A model generated the notes under the pieces. That model saw nothing but the letters and a program-made list of their open reading frames with translations, made no database searches and was not told the DNA's origin. Made by a program: the position numbers and the translations under genes. A DNA stretch of 64,000 nt from Chryseobacterium sp. SN22 (GTDB lineage Bacteria; Bacteroidota; Bacteroidia; Flavobacteriales; Weeksellaceae): positions 1 to 64,000 of the forward strand of contig NZ_VTSX01000003.1 of the NCBI RefSeq assembly GCF_008329705.1, written 5' to 3'. Below are positions 25,667 to 35,564 of this stretch, one piece after another. The first letter of the stretch is position 1; each line of letters opens with the position of its first letter.

Positions 25667-28435
25667 ATGAAAAAATTCATCTTATTTCTGCTGCTCTTAT
25701 TTTCTGTTTTCAGCTTTTCACAAACTGCAAAAACCCATTTTACCTGTCCGATGCATGCGGATGTCGTGTCATCAAAACCGGGAGACTGCCCGAAATGCGG
25801 CATGACACTGGTTAAAAAGACGGCTGTAGTTAAACCCAAAACGGTAATAAAACCAAAGGCCAGACCGGCTCCGAAAACAGAAATAAAAACAACGGAAATT
25901 AAAAAGAAAACGGCTGAAAAACCGGCAGTGAAAAAAGAAGTTTTCGGCAAAAAGGCTGCTGATCCGAAAGATAAAATCCGTAAGGAAACATCATCGGGAT
26001 CAAAGACTGAACCTCAGATTCATGCTCGGCATCAGAAAAAATATACCTGCCCGATGCATCCGGAAGTGATTTCCGGCAAACCGGGGAAATGTCCCAGATG
26101 CGGAATGGATTTAGTGGAGGCCAAAGATCAGACTGAATCATATCCTGAATCAGAAACCAATAATTCTGCATTAAAAAAGAATACGGCAAATGGAAAACTA
26201 AGCTTTGGCGGCAGAACGGTCCGTTATGATTTATATGTAAAAGATACCATCGTCAATTTTACCGGAAAAAACCGTCGCGCCATTGCAGTCAACGGAAAGC
26301 TTCAGGCCCCGACGTTGTATTTTACGGAAGGCGATACCGCTGAAATTTACCTTCACAACAGACTGAAAGAAAATACGGGTTTCCATTGGCACGGAGTTAT
26401 TTTACCGAATGAATTCGACGGTGTCCCTTACCTGACCACCAAACCGGTAAAACCGGGAGAAACCCATCTGTATAAATTCAGGGTTTCTCAGAATGGAACC
26501 TATTGGTACCATTCCCATGAAAGCCTTCAGGAGCAGATCGGCATGAATGGGATTCTGGTTTTCAGGAAAAGAGAAGGGAATCCCGGGACGAATTACACCC
26601 GTGAAATCCCTGTATTGCTGGGAGAATGGACTGATGAAAATCCGAAGCAGATTGCGCGGCGGCTCCATATGGCCAACACCGACTGGTATGCCATCCGGAA
26701 AAATACGGTACAGAGTTATGGTGAAGCTTTTAAGTCAGGAAATTTCGGTACCAAGCTGCTGAACGAATGGAAAAGAATGGAAGCCATGGATGTAAGTGAT
26801 GTTTATTACGACCGGTTTCTTATCAACGGGCAGCCGGGTTCAGATTATGCAGACTTAAAAGCAGGGGATAAAGTGCTGTTAAGGGTTGCCAACGGCGGCT
26901 CTTCTACCTATTTCTGGCTGAATTTCGGAGGCGGGAAAATAAAAGTGGTGGCGAATGATGGTAATGAAGTAGTTCCGGTAGAGGTCGACCGTCTGATCGT
27001 CGGGGTTTCTGAAACCTACGATATTGAGGTCACCATTCCTGAAAATAAAAGCTTTGAATTCCGCGCTACGTCTGAAGACCGGGTCGGACATGCTTCGCTC
27101 TGGCTCGGATCGGGACACAAAGTGAATGCTCCTGATCTGCCACGGCTCATGCTCTTTGAAGGAATGAAAATGATGAACGCCATGATGAGCATCAGCGGAA
27201 ACATGAAACCGATGAACATGACGATGGGCAACCAGATGATGGACATGAATGAAGTGATGTATCCCGAACTTTCCGAAAACCAGAGGGAAATGACTATGAA
27301 GCATATGAACGAAATGATAGGCCAAGAAAAGGAGAGTGAAGATGAAAGACATTCACAGCATCAGCAAATGGATATGTCCGAAGAAAAATCCATTAAAAGA
27401 TTATCCTATAACATGCTGAAATCTCCAGAGAAAACAATCCTGCCTTCAGAAAATGTACGGGAGCTGAAATTTACGCTGGAAGGGAATATGAACCATTATT
27501 TGTGGACACTGGATAATAAAACCGTTACTGAAACCGATAAGATTCTGGTGAAGAAAGGGGAAATTCTGAGAATTACGGTGTACAACAATTCGATGATGCG
27601 CCATCCGATGCACCTTCATGGCCATGATTTCCGTCTGGTTAATGCAAAAGGGGAATATTCGCCATTGAAAAATGTCGTGGATATTATGCCGATGGAAACC
27701 GATACCATTGAGTTTGCCGCCAACCAGGATGGTGATTGGTTCTTCCACTGCCACATCCTGTACCACATGATGGCCGGAATGGGAAGGGTGTTCAGCTATA
27801 AAGATTCAAAGCCCAATCCGGAACTGCCGAATAGGAAGCTGGCCTGGAAAAGCTTTATGAAAGACAACCGGATGATCAGCTCCATGGCCATGCTGGACGT
27901 CAATTCAAATAAGCTTCACGCGGAAACCATGACGATGTTCGGACCGAGATGGGTCAGCCTGAATGAGTTCCACTCCAACTGGGATTTCAACCACTTTGAC
28001 GGAAATTTCAAAGCAGGAAGATTTTTAGGAAAATTCCAGTGGGCGCTGCCTTATGCAGGATTCAGGATCCGGAACAACCATGAGATCATGGAACGGCAGA
28101 TGGCAGAAGCAGTGGGTATGGATTTTCACGGCAGGAAAACATGGTTCGGTCAGCAGAAAGCTTCAAAGACCAAAGGCGCCTTGATCGTCGGAGTACAATA
28201 TGTGTTGCCGATGTTGATTACCGCTGATGCAAGCATCGACCAGCACGGGAAAGTCCTGCTGGAGTTTCAGAGAGAAGATATCCCGATCTCAAGAAGATTA
28301 AGGGGGAATTTCACACTGAACTCCGACGGGGAATTTTCAACCGGCCTCCGCTACATTGTTCAGAAATGGTTTTCATTGTCCGGCAATTATGATAATGAAA
28401 CGGGCTGGGGCGCCGGAATTACTTTGATGTATTAA
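25667..28435 (+). CDS. Multicopper oxidase with two metal-binding modules and a barrel-like C-terminal region
   Basis: 922 residues from ATG 25667, where the signal peptide MKKFILFLLLLFSVFSFSQ begins. Two heavy-metal-binding modules follow: FTCPMHADVV...CPKCGM (25-46) and [10 protein letters not shown]...CPRCGM (126-147), joined by a Lys/Pro/Thr-rich linker. The cupredoxin core has HWHG (240-243), YHSH (281-284), HPMHLHGHDF (646-655) and HCHILYHMMAGM (694-705), covering all four copper motifs, plus a Met-rich segment at about 500-555. It probably oxidises Cu(I) outside the cytoplasm, as in CopA/CueO-type oxidases. The last 200 residues (from about 725) are strand-like and end in GAGITLMY, resembling CopB-type outer membrane domains. 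Possible fusion. Confidence 0.92.
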   Translation: MKKFILFLLLLFSVFSFSQTAKTHFTCPMHADVVSSKPGDCPKCGMTLVKKTAVVKPKTVIKPKARPAPKTEIKTTEIKKKTAEKPAVKKEVFGKKAADPKDKIRKETSSGSKTEPQIHARHQKKYTCPMHPEVISGKPGKCPRCGMDLVEAKDQTESYPESETNNSALKKNTANGKLSFGGRTVRYDLYVKDTIVNFTGKNRRAIAVNGKLQAPTLYFTEGDTAEIYLHNRLKENTGFHWHGVILPNEFDGVPYLTTKPVKPGETHLYKFRVSQNGTYWYHSHESLQEQIGMNGILVFRKREGNPGTNYTREIPVLLGEWTDENPKQIARRLHMANTDWYAIRKNTVQSYGEAFKSGNFGTKLLNEWKRMEAMDVSDVYYDRFLINGQPGSDYADLKAGDKVLLRVANGGSSTYFWLNFGGGKIKVVANDGNEVVPVEVDRLIVGVSETYDIEVTIPENKSFEFRATSEDRVGHASLWLGSGHKVNAPDLPRLMLFEGMKMMNAMMSISGNMKPMNMTMGNQMMDMNEVMYPELSENQREMTMKHMNEMIGQEKESEDERHSQHQQMDMSEEKSIKRLSYNMLKSPEKTILPSENVRELKFTLEGNMNHYLWTLDNKTVTETDKILVKKGEILRITVYNNSMMRHPMHLHGHDFRLVNAKGEYSPLKNVVDIMPMETDTIEFAANQDGDWFFHCHILYHMMAGMGRVFSYKDSKPNPELPNRKLAWKSFMKDNRMISSMAMLDVNSNKLHAETMTMFGPRWVSLNEFHSNWDFNHFDGNFKAGRFLGKFQWALPYAGFRIRNNHEIMERQMAEAVGMDFHGRKTWFGQQKASKTKGALIVGVQYVLPMLITADASIDQHGKVLLEFQREDIPISRRLRGNFTLNSDGEFSTGLRYIVQKWFSLSGNYDNETGWGAGITLMY

Positions 28436-28480
28436 TTGATTCTCTTTTAAAAAGACCAGTAAACCTCATAGGTTTTGCTA

Positions 28481-28518
28481 AAAAAACAGCTGTCCAAACT
28501 TTCGGACAGCTGTTTTTT
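28481..28518. terminator. Bidirectional terminator between multicopper oxidase and deacetylase genes
   Basis: AAAAAACAGCTGTCC (28481-28495), loop of 8, GGACAGCTGTTTTTT (28504-28518): symmetric and serving both converging genes. Confidence 0.95.
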
Positions 28519-28551
28519 ATTGCAGTATTCAGATTCCCGGCTAAAAAACAT

Positions 28552-29418
28552 TTAATTCAGCACCTCATTGATCTTCGGATATTCAGAAATTTTCCTGAAT
28601 ACAAACCGGTTGCTTTTCTGAAGTTTTTCAATGAAAAGATCCAGTTCGTTGATGGAATCTCCATCGGTTAAATATTGGTCATGCGTAAGAAAAACAAGGT
28701 GTCTGGATGTTTTTTCAAGATCATTGAAGAATATACTGTCTACTTTTTTCAGCATTTCCTCATGTTTTCCTTTCAGTGCCATTGTGTGGGTGGGTTTCCA
28801 TTCCAGGTCCCAGCCAACCACCTTATAGCCGGCCTGTTTCAGCTGGTCCGCGGCTTCCTTGGAACTTTTAAGGTCGGTTACGGTGATGTTGTTCAGCCTC
28901 CAGATATTCCTTCCCGGAGTTCTGGCGATCTGGTCGTACAGCCGTAAGCTGTCTTTTGCGGTATCAAAATCATGAACTACGGCTGCCGGATTTTTATAAA
29001 AACCGGTGTACTTGTTGTGGGCATGCGTAAAGCTGTGGTTAGCCAGTTCTACCAACCGGTCTTTTCTAAGGAGTTCAAGATCCTGCTGTTGTTTCTTGCT
29101 CCCGTACACATGTTTGCCGACCAGGAAAGCCGTAGCACAAACGTTTCTTTTATGTAGAATTTTCAGGAGATTTTCCGTTCCGCGGTTGGGGCCGTCGTCG
29201 AAGGTAAGGTAAATTACCCTTTTGCCGGCAGGAACTTTTTCATCATCGGGTTTGGGGACAATTTTTGCGACGGGATGGTCTTCAGGAACCGTGTTTAATG
29301 ATTCTTTTTTGTCTTTTTTCTGATTACAGCTGTTAAATAAAATTGAAGTTGCACTCATCAATGCAAACATCCCCAGAAAAGTCTTTTTTAGAGACCTTTC
29401 CGCAAAAGTTTTTGTCAT
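28552..29418 (-). CDS. Polysaccharide deacetylase family lipoprotein
   Basis: 288 residues. A lipobox-like ILFNSC near residue 31 marks it as a lipoprotein. The NodB-type domain has TFDDGPN (catalytic and metal aspartates), then ANHSFTHAH (metal histidines), then TPGRNIWR and WDLEWKP. It would remove acetyl groups from a glycan at the cell surface or in the periplasm; peptidoglycan or an exopolysaccharide is possible. It converges on the multicopper oxidase gene and shows no copper link, so it is probably an unrelated insertion in the copper region. Confidence 0.85.
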   Translation of the reverse strand: MTKTFAERSLKKTFLGMFALMSATSILFNSCNQKKDKKESLNTVPEDHPVAKIVPKPDDEKVPAGKRVIYLTFDDGPNRGTENLLKILHKRNVCATAFLVGKHVYGSKKQQQDLELLRKDRLVELANHSFTHAHNKYTGFYKNPAAVVHDFDTAKDSLRLYDQIARTPGRNIWRLNNITVTDLKSSKEAADQLKQAGYKVVGWDLEWKPTHTMALKGKHEEMLKKVDSIFFNDLEKTSRHLVFLTHDQYLTDGDSINELDLFIEKLQKSNRFVFRKISEYPKINEVLN

Positions 29419-29543
29419 AAAGTTTAATGGAATTTTTGTTGTTAAAAATTGTTAATTTTTCCAAATATTTCTTAACAAAAAACATGCCGATTTTAGCTTT
29501 GAAATTACTTTTAAGGTGATTTTAATAATTTATTTTCAGACTG

Positions 29544-30275
29544 TTATTTTTCCAGCAGTTCTTTTAAATACAGAGAATTTTTGATTGCCGCCGTTCCCCA
29601 GGTATTATTGAAAAAGATAAACGATTTATGTTTAAAATTCCGGATTTTTTCAGCCAGATTTTTAATGAATTCTTCACTGTATTCCGATTTGTAAAGAACG
29701 GGTTTTCCATGGAGCCTGTAGTAGAGAATGTCCGCATGACTGACAATAACATCTTCCGGCAGATTTCCCGGAAAACTCACACCGGAAAAAATGACATGAT
29801 TTTCTTTGAGCAGTTTGAATATTTCATCCCGCCACCAGGATTCGTGACGAAATTCAATGACGTTGACATGGCTGAAATCCAGATTGTTCAAAATCAAATC
29901 AATATTTTCAGGGCTGTTTTTAAACGATGGCGGGAACTGGTACAGAAATCCTGAGAGTTTTTCCTTTAAATTATTTTGAATATGTTGACAAAATTCGGAG
30001 ATTTCCTCCCGGCAATCTTTCAGCCTTTTTTCGTGTGAAATAGTCTTTGGGATTTTAATAAAAAACCTGAAATCCTCCGCTGTCTCATCTGTCCATTTCT
30101 GTAAGGTTTTGGCCGTGGGTTTCCTGTAAAACGTCGAATTGATTTCCACACAGTTAAAAGCTTGGGAATACAGTGTAAGAAAGTCCTTGCTCTTGGCATC
30201 CTCAGGATACAGCGAACCCTTCCAGTCATTGTTATAGAACCCCGAACAGCCGATATAAAGATTTTCTTTTTCCAT
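29544..30275 (-). CDS. DUF72 family protein
   Basis: 243 residues beginning MEKENLYIGCSGFYNNDWKG, with FNCVEINSTFYRKPT, FFIKIPKTISHEKRL, VIEFRHESWW and FFNNTWGTAAI, the conserved blocks of DUF72 (a TIM-barrel family of unknown activity). It lies 125 bases upstream of the deacetylase on the same strand. No catalytic role can be assigned. Confidence 0.88.
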   Translation of the reverse strand: MEKENLYIGCSGFYNNDWKGSLYPEDAKSKDFLTLYSQAFNCVEINSTFYRKPTAKTLQKWTDETAEDFRFFIKIPKTISHEKRLKDCREEISEFCQHIQNNLKEKLSGFLYQFPPSFKNSPENIDLILNNLDFSHVNVIEFRHESWWRDEIFKLLKENHVIFSGVSFPGNLPEDVIVSHADILYYRLHGKPVLYKSEYSEEFIKNLAEKIRNFKHKSFIFFNNTWGTAAIKNSLYLKELLEK

Positions 30276-30505
30276 ATTTTTCTTTTTTAATGTTTAAATT
30301 CTTCCATTGATTTCCACGTATGTTCAAAATGACGATGAATATTTCTGTAAGTTAAAATCCATGCAAATGACAAATACAGCGTTTACCTGACGGTATCCAA
30401 AATTTATCGATTCTTTTCTTTTGTAATCTAAAATACGCGCATTATGGGAATATCTAAATTTGATGTGACTTATGCGCAAAGGGGTTAAATAAAAATGTAT
30501 GCCAT

Positions 30506-33346
30506 TTATCTAATGGATTTAATACTTAAATCAACCGAATTTAGCCTTAAGGAATTTAAGATTACCGATAAAGAACTGAAGCTCATGGCCGCAGCTGCAA
30601 TCATCGGTGATAACAGGATCCCGAAAAACGGGTACAATAATCCTGCCGCAACGGGCACGCCCAGCACGTTGTAAATAAAGGCAAAGAATAGATTTTCTTT
30701 AATATTTTTCAGCAGATTTTCACTAAGAAGTTTCGCTTTGGCCACACCGAGGATATCGCCTTTCAGCAAGGTAATTTCCGCGCTTTCAATAGCAGCATCC
30801 GTCCCGGTTCCCATCGCAATTCCGATGTTGGCCTGGGCCAGGGCAGGAGCATCGTTGATACCGTCGCCGGTCATTGCGACGACTTTTCCCTGCTGCTGCA
30901 GTTTATTTACTTCATTTAATTTATCTTCCGGCAGGCAGCTGGCTCTAAAACGCTTAATTCCCAATGCATCAGCTACGGCTTTGGCGGCATGTTCATTATC
31001 GCCTGTCATCATAATTATATCAATCCCTTCGGCCATCAGCTGCTGAACCGCTCTTTTGGAACTTTCTTTGATCTTATCGGTAAAGCTTATGAAACCTAGC
31101 ACTTCCTGATCCTGGGCAACATAGGAAATCGTGTGTGCTTTAGACTGAACATCAACGGCTTTGCGCTTCAGGCTTTCCGGGATCTGAATCTGGTATGACG
31201 TCAGCAGGCTTTCATTTCCAAGGTAGATTATTTTTCCATTGTAATTTCCTTTCACACCCTTCCCGGAAATATTCTCAAAATCCTGTATCTTTTCTGCGGA
31301 AATATTTTGGTCTTTTGCTTTTTGAATAACGGCATTCGACAAAGGGTGTTCCGAATTCTGGTTCAGTGAGTAAGCCAGCTTTATTATCTGATCCTGATTA
31401 TTGTCCAAAGCTTCAATATGTTCAACCGATGGTTTCCCTTCTGTTAAGGTTCCTGTTTTATCGGTAATCAGGACATTCACTTTATTCATATGTTCAAGGG
31501 CTTCTGCATTTTTAATTAAAATCCCGTTTTTAGCGCCTTTCCCGATTCCTACCATCAGTGACATTGGTGTAGCAAGGCCCAATGCACACGGACAGGCAAC
31601 AATTAAAACGGCAACGGCATTGACGAAAGCAAATAAGGTCCGCTGGCCTTCCGGACCGAATAGTTGCCATAAGACAAAAGTAAGAACCGCAATACCGATT
31701 ACCGTCGGAACAAAGACTTTAGAAACTTGATCCGTCAGCTTCTGGATCGGGGCTTTGCTGCGGCTGGCTTCATTCACCATCTTGATGATCTGGGACAGAA
31801 GGGTTTGATCGCCTACTTTTTCCGCTTTCATGACGAAGGTCTGGTTTCCGTTAATGGTTCCGGACGTTACCTGATCATCAACCTTTTTTTCAACAGGAAC
31901 CGGTTCGCCTGTAATCATGCTTTCATCGACCACCGAATTTCCTTCCGTGATCTTTCCGTCCACCGGAATTTTTTCACCAGGTTTTACCCTAAGGAAATCA
32001 CCTTCCTTTACCTGTGAAAGCAGGACTTTCTTTTCCTGTCCGCCGACGATGAGATGGGCTTCGTCAGGGGAGAGGTTCATCAGCTCACGGATGGCATTTC
32101 CCGTTTTCTTATGAGCGGCAGCTTCCATCAGCTGTCCCAGGATTACCAGCGTTAAGATGACACATACCGCCTCAAAGTACAGGGGAATTTCATGATTATG
32201 CCCCCTGATTTCATGAGGAATAAGATCAGGGAAAATTAAAGCGGTAAGACTGAAAAGAAATGCTGCCGCAACCCCAAGCACGATGAGGCTGAACATATTT
32301 AAGTTCCGGGTTTTAAATGAAACCCAGCCTCTTTTCATCAGGAACCAGCCGGAGTAAAAAATAACGGGCAGCGAAAGGATCAGCTCGACAAGGCCCTGGC
32401 TCTGATGGGAAAACGGAAAATCAATCAGCATTCCACCCATGGAAAGGATAAACACCGGAATAGTAAAAGCCAGTGAGATAATCAGCTTTCTTTTCAGAAT
32501 ATTGTAGGTTTCATCATGTTCATTCTGCTCTTTATCCGGCATTTTTACCAGGTCCATCCCGCAGATCGGGCAGTCGCCCGGTTCATCCCGGATGATTTCA
32601 GGATGCATCGGGCAGGTATATTGGGCTGCTTTCTTTTCCGGATATTTTACCAGATCCATTCCGCAGACCGGACAGCCTACATTGCTGTCATACACTTTGT
32701 TCCCTTCACAATACATTGGGCAATAGTATTTTCCCGCCATTTCATCGCTGACTTTTGGTATTTCCTGATGAGGTTGGTGCTGATGGGTATGCATTCCGAA
32801 ACTGCTGAGCAGCTCTTCCGTAATTTCTTCCAGATGCATGTGGCAGACCGGGCAATCTCCTTTTTCCTGATATACTTCATCTCCTTCACAAAACATCGGG
32901 CAGTAATAGCCTCCGATATGATCCTTAAAATTTTCGGGAAGATGGGTTTTGGAATAAGCCGGTTTGAAATTCGGATCTTTTGCCTGTTTTTCCTCAATAG
33001 GAACCAGGTACATATTACAGACCGGGCATCTTTTTCCCTGCTGGAAATACACTTTATCGCCTTCACATTCCATCGGGCAGTAATATACCGAAGACGGAGA
33101 AATGCGGTCCTGGGGTTTTACAAATTCTCTTTGGGGAAGATCCGGGTCTTCAAGCCTGTAATTCCCGGCTTCTTCAAGGGCTTTATTTAAAGTATTGAGG
33201 TCTGGCTGCTGACCGGAGGTAATGGTTGCGGTATGGGTTTCCAGATTGACGTCGGCTTCTATGCCTTCTATCCTGTTCAGCTTCTCAGAAATCTTTTTCT
33301 GACAGCCTGAGCAGCTCATTCCGGTAACGGTATATTGCTTTTTCAT
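30506..33346 (-). CDS. copA: Copper-exporting P1B-type ATPase with HMA and four metal-binding modules
   Basis: 946 residues. The N-terminal HMA domain has MSCSGC (C12, C15). Four heavy-metal-binding modules follow at about 88-114, 147-172, 207-233 and 243-267, each with CPM near its start and CPVCxM or CPICGM near its end; the first three have the CPMxCEG variant. The membrane ATPase has TGE, CPC (585-587), DKTGT (629-633), SEHPL and GDGIND. YN and MSFSS motifs in the last helices are those of Cu(I) pumps. It pumps Cu(I) out of the cytoplasm. Most bacterial CopA proteins have one or two HMA domains; this stack of zinc-ribbon-like modules is unusual in size. Confidence 0.95.
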   Translation of the reverse strand: MKKQYTVTGMSCSGCQKKISEKLNRIEGIEADVNLETHTATITSGQQPDLNTLNKALEEAGNYRLEDPDLPQREFVKPQDRISPSSVYYCPMECEGDKVYFQQGKRCPVCNMYLVPIEEKQAKDPNFKPAYSKTHLPENFKDHIGGYYCPMFCEGDEVYQEKGDCPVCHMHLEEITEELLSSFGMHTHQHQPHQEIPKVSDEMAGKYYCPMYCEGNKVYDSNVGCPVCGMDLVKYPEKKAAQYTCPMHPEIIRDEPGDCPICGMDLVKMPDKEQNEHDETYNILKRKLIISLAFTIPVFILSMGGMLIDFPFSHQSQGLVELILSLPVIFYSGWFLMKRGWVSFKTRNLNMFSLIVLGVAAAFLFSLTALIFPDLIPHEIRGHNHEIPLYFEAVCVILTLVILGQLMEAAAHKKTGNAIRELMNLSPDEAHLIVGGQEKKVLLSQVKEGDFLRVKPGEKIPVDGKITEGNSVVDESMITGEPVPVEKKVDDQVTSGTINGNQTFVMKAEKVGDQTLLSQIIKMVNEASRSKAPIQKLTDQVSKVFVPTVIGIAVLTFVLWQLFGPEGQRTLFAFVNAVAVLIVACPCALGLATPMSLMVGIGKGAKNGILIKNAEALEHMNKVNVLITDKTGTLTEGKPSVEHIEALDNNQDQIIKLAYSLNQNSEHPLSNAVIQKAKDQNISAEKIQDFENISGKGVKGNYNGKIIYLGNESLLTSYQIQIPESLKRKAVDVQSKAHTISYVAQDQEVLGFISFTDKIKESSKRAVQQLMAEGIDIIMMTGDNEHAAKAVADALGIKRFRASCLPEDKLNEVNKLQQQGKVVAMTGDGINDAPALAQANIGIAMGTGTDAAIESAEITLLKGDILGVAKAKLLSENLLKNIKENLFFAFIYNVLGVPVAAGLLYPFFGILLSPMIAAAAMSFSSLSVILNSLRLNSVDLSIKSIR

Positions 33347-33371
33347 GATCCTTCTGATTTATCGTACAAAT

Positions 33372-33390
33372 TTCCGGTACATGGCCGGAA
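33372..33390. promoter_or_regulatory. Possible operator upstream of copA
   Basis: TTCCGG, 7 bases, CCGGAA: a small palindrome 26-44 bases before the copA start codon, where a regulator of this gene would bind. No factor can be assigned. Confidence 0.3.
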
Positions 33391-33523
33391 GCCTGTTATA
33401 AATTTAAGGATAATATGTATAAAATTAAGTGTCTTTTCTAAGTTTTGGGGCAACAAGTGCGGGTGAGTTGGAGAGTTATAGGGTGGGAGGTGATAGTGTT
33501 AAGGGTTGGATAATAGTACAATA

Positions 33524-33572
33524 TTAGAGTATCAGGATTGGAAATAATAGCATATGGCGTCTGATACTCTAA
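33524..33572. repeat. 12-base inverted repeat in the copA upstream region
   Basis: TTAGAGTATCAG (33524-33535) and CTGATACTCTAA (33561-33572), exact complements 25 bases apart. They lie in the gene-free stretch 33347-33697 between the AraC-type gene and copA. The flanks are low-complexity (AACCCTCAAAC on one side, GGGTGGGAGG on the other) with no open frame. Confidence 0.6.
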
Positions 33573-33697
33573 CTATAATCTTTTATGATTTAAGAGACTA
33601 ACTAGGTTCAGATAAACTCAAATTTTGATTAAAAAATGCTCTCTCATTTATAAACCCTCAAACTCTTATACTCTGCAACGCTAAAATCCTAAAACCC

Positions 33698-34258
33698 TCA
33701 AACCTGATCCAGTGGTTTCCGGTTATGGACTTTCAGCTTTTTAAATTCGGTAGGAGTGAAGCCTGTAACATTTCTGAATTGGGAAGACAGATGCTGGACG
33801 CTTTTATAGCCCAGTTTTCCCGCAATTTCCGTTAGTGTGAATTCATTATAAAGGAGCAGTTCCTTTACTTTTTCAATTTTCTGAAGGATAAAAAACTGTT
33901 CAAGCGTAATATTTTCATTTTGTGAAAATGCTTTGGAGAGCGCACTGTAATCTTTATGGAATACCGAGACTAAAAACTCAGACAGCAGAAAGTCTTCTGC
34001 AATATCCAGTGCGCTGATTTCAGCGATGATCAGGTTTTTGATTTTTTCAGTCTGCTGACGGGCCGAATCTTTTATCCTTTCAAAACCTGTTTCTTTCAGC
34101 TTCTGCTCCAGCATCTCCAGTTGTTTTCCGGAAAGTTCAGATCCGGTTTCCGTTTCACCCAGGATAACGGATTTCAACGGAATGCCGGCCTCATTAAAAA
34201 TGGCCTGCACTGCAGAAATGCATCTGCCGCAAACCATATTTTTGATGAAAATCTTCAT
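33698..34258 (-). CDS. AraC-type regulator with N-terminal HMA-like CxxC domain
   Basis: 186 residues. The first 65 look like an HMA-type metal-binding domain: MKIFIKNMVCGRCISAV (C10, C13), a strand-helix pattern, then KQLEMLEQKLKETGFERI. The C-terminal half is an AraC double helix-turn-helix (FTLTEIAGKLGYKSVQHLSS, FRNVTGFTPTEFKKL). The combination suggests a cytosolic one-component sensor that binds Cu(I), or another thiophilic metal, and switches copA, which lies downstream on the same strand. Its start overlaps the thioesterase stop by 4 bases (ATGA), so the two are cotranscribed. Metal identity is inference. Confidence 0.85.
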   Translation of the reverse strand: MKIFIKNMVCGRCISAVQAIFNEAGIPLKSVILGETETGSELSGKQLEMLEQKLKETGFERIKDSARQQTEKIKNLIIAEISALDIAEDFLLSEFLVSVFHKDYSALSKAFSQNENITLEQFFILQKIEKVKELLLYNEFTLTEIAGKLGYKSVQHLSSQFRNVTGFTPTEFKKLKVHNRKPLDQV

Positions 34259-34656
34259 AAAGGGCCTTGGTTGCTTAACCGGTCTTTTACGAATTCCACC
34301 TTTGTTTTACCGTGAGAGGCCGGATTTCCGCTTTCATCCAGATTTACCATGACAATTTTGTCTACGGTAATGATGGTCTGATGGGTCATTTTGTTCCGCA
34401 CTTCGCATCTTAAGGTAATAGAAGTGGATCCGAAAGCTGAAACTTCGATACCGATTTCAATGATGTCGCCCTGCTTCGCCGAACTGACAAAATTGATTTC
34501 GGAAATGAATTTAGTAACTACTTTTTTATTTTCAAGCTGAATAACAGCATACAAGGCCGCTTCTTCGTCGATCCACTGGAGCAGCCGGCCTCCGAAAAGA
34601 GATTGGTTGGGATTGAGGTCTTCAGGTTTTACCCATTTTCTGGTATGATAATTCAT
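34255..34656 (-). CDS. Acyl-CoA thioesterase, hotdog fold
   Basis: 133 residues from ATG 34656 (MNYHTRKWVKPEDLNPNQSL); the longer frame from 34704 would add 16 residues unlike the family. Signatures are NPNQSLFGGRLLQWIDEEAA and FVSSAKQGDIIEIG, typical of YciA/Acot-type hotdog thioesterases, with the aspartate of QWIDEEA as the likely catalytic residue. It hydrolyses acyl-CoA in the cytoplasm. A TAAATTTG box lies just upstream on the minus strand. Coupling to the AraC-type gene is by overlap only. Confidence 0.88.
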   Translation of the reverse strand: MNYHTRKWVKPEDLNPNQSLFGGRLLQWIDEEAALYAVIQLENKKVVTKFISEINFVSSAKQGDIIEIGIEVSAFGSTSITLRCEVRNKMTHQTIITVDKIVMVNLDESGNPASHGKTKVEFVKDRLSNQGPL

Positions 34657-35007
34657 TGTTGAAATTTTATGCTGCAAATTTAACTTTAAAATCCTGTTTC
34701 TCAAAAAATCGTGACCGGGTAATATAAAAAAGCATTATTTATATGTTCAATAATCCATTTAAAATTATAAAATGTCTGGTATTTACTACTATTTACTGCG
34801 CTGATTTTAGGAATTACGAATCGCACATTATCTTATTTTTGCTTGAAACTTTAAATAATTTCTTTAAATCGAGGTGTAATTTTGCCTGATAAATTTACAC
34901 ATACCACTGTTTTAGTAATTATTCATCGATATTTAACGATAAATTAATACTTTTTAACGAAATAATATTTTAGTTGAAAATTTTATTAAAATAATTTCAA
35001 AAAAAAC

Positions 35008-35037
35008 TTGGTCATGAAATTAATAATCGTATCTTGC
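35008..35037 (+). promoter_or_regulatory. Candidate promoter of the RRM protein gene
   Basis: TTG (35008-35010), 19 bases, TATCTTGC (35030-35037), one base off TAnnTTTG. It would give a leader of about 90 bases. The stretch 34657-35135 is otherwise very AT-rich with no gene; a long leader would fit cold-shock-type control of RRM proteins, but no motif proves it. Confidence 0.45.
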
Positions 35038-35135
35038 ACCTGTATTATAGCTGGAATCAATATTTGTTCATTCTTTATGTTGTTTTTCCTTTATAAACCA
35101 AATCATTTTTAACTTATTTAATTTTATTAATCAAG

Positions 35136-35558
35136 ATGAACATTTTTGTTTCAAACATCAACTACGCAACTAAAGATTATGAGTTGCAGGATTTATTTTC
35201 AGAATTTGGAGAGGTTTCTTCTGTAAAAATCATTACAGATAAAGAAACCGGACGTTCAAGAGGTTTCGGATTTGTCGAAATGGAGGACGCAGAAGGACAG
35301 CAAGCTATTGAGGCTCTTAATCAGAAAGATTTCAACGGGAAAACCCTTAATGTTTCAGAAGCTAAGCCAAGAGAAGAAAAACCAAGAAGAACTTTCGGTA
35401 ACAGCGCAGGAGGTGGAAGAACCGGTGGCGGTGGTTACGGCGGCGGAAACAGAAGCGGTGGCGGTGGCTACGGCGGCGGAAACAGAAGCGGCGGCGGTAG
35501 TGGAGGCTACGGCGGTGGAGATCGTGGCGGAAACGGCGGCGGTGGAAAACGTTGGTAA
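35136..35558 (+). CDS. RRM RNA-binding protein with glycine-rich tail
   Basis: 140 residues. A single RRM domain (1-80) has RNP2 IFVSNI (3-8) and RNP1 RGFGFVEM (42-49). The tail (about 90-140) is made of GGGGYGGGNRSGG repeats, as in eukaryotic glycine-rich RNA-binding proteins and cyanobacterial Rbp proteins. It binds single-stranded RNA in the cytoplasm, probably as a chaperone induced by cold or stress. The DNA under the tail is GGC/GGT-repeat-rich, so tail length may vary between strains. Three consecutive hairpins follow the gene. Confidence 0.93.
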   Translation: MNIFVSNINYATKDYELQDLFSEFGEVSSVKIITDKETGRSRGFGFVEMEDAEGQQAIEALNQKDFNGKTLNVSEAKPREEKPRRTFGNSAGGGRTGGGGYGGGNRSGGGGYGGGNRSGGGSGGYGGGDRGGNGGGGKRW

Positions 35559-35564
35559 AAAATA

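Noticed and set aside
32516..33190. Long antisense frame over the start of copA
   Set aside because: The copA frame has all family motifs; the antisense text is a low-complexity shadow of the repeated CPM modules.
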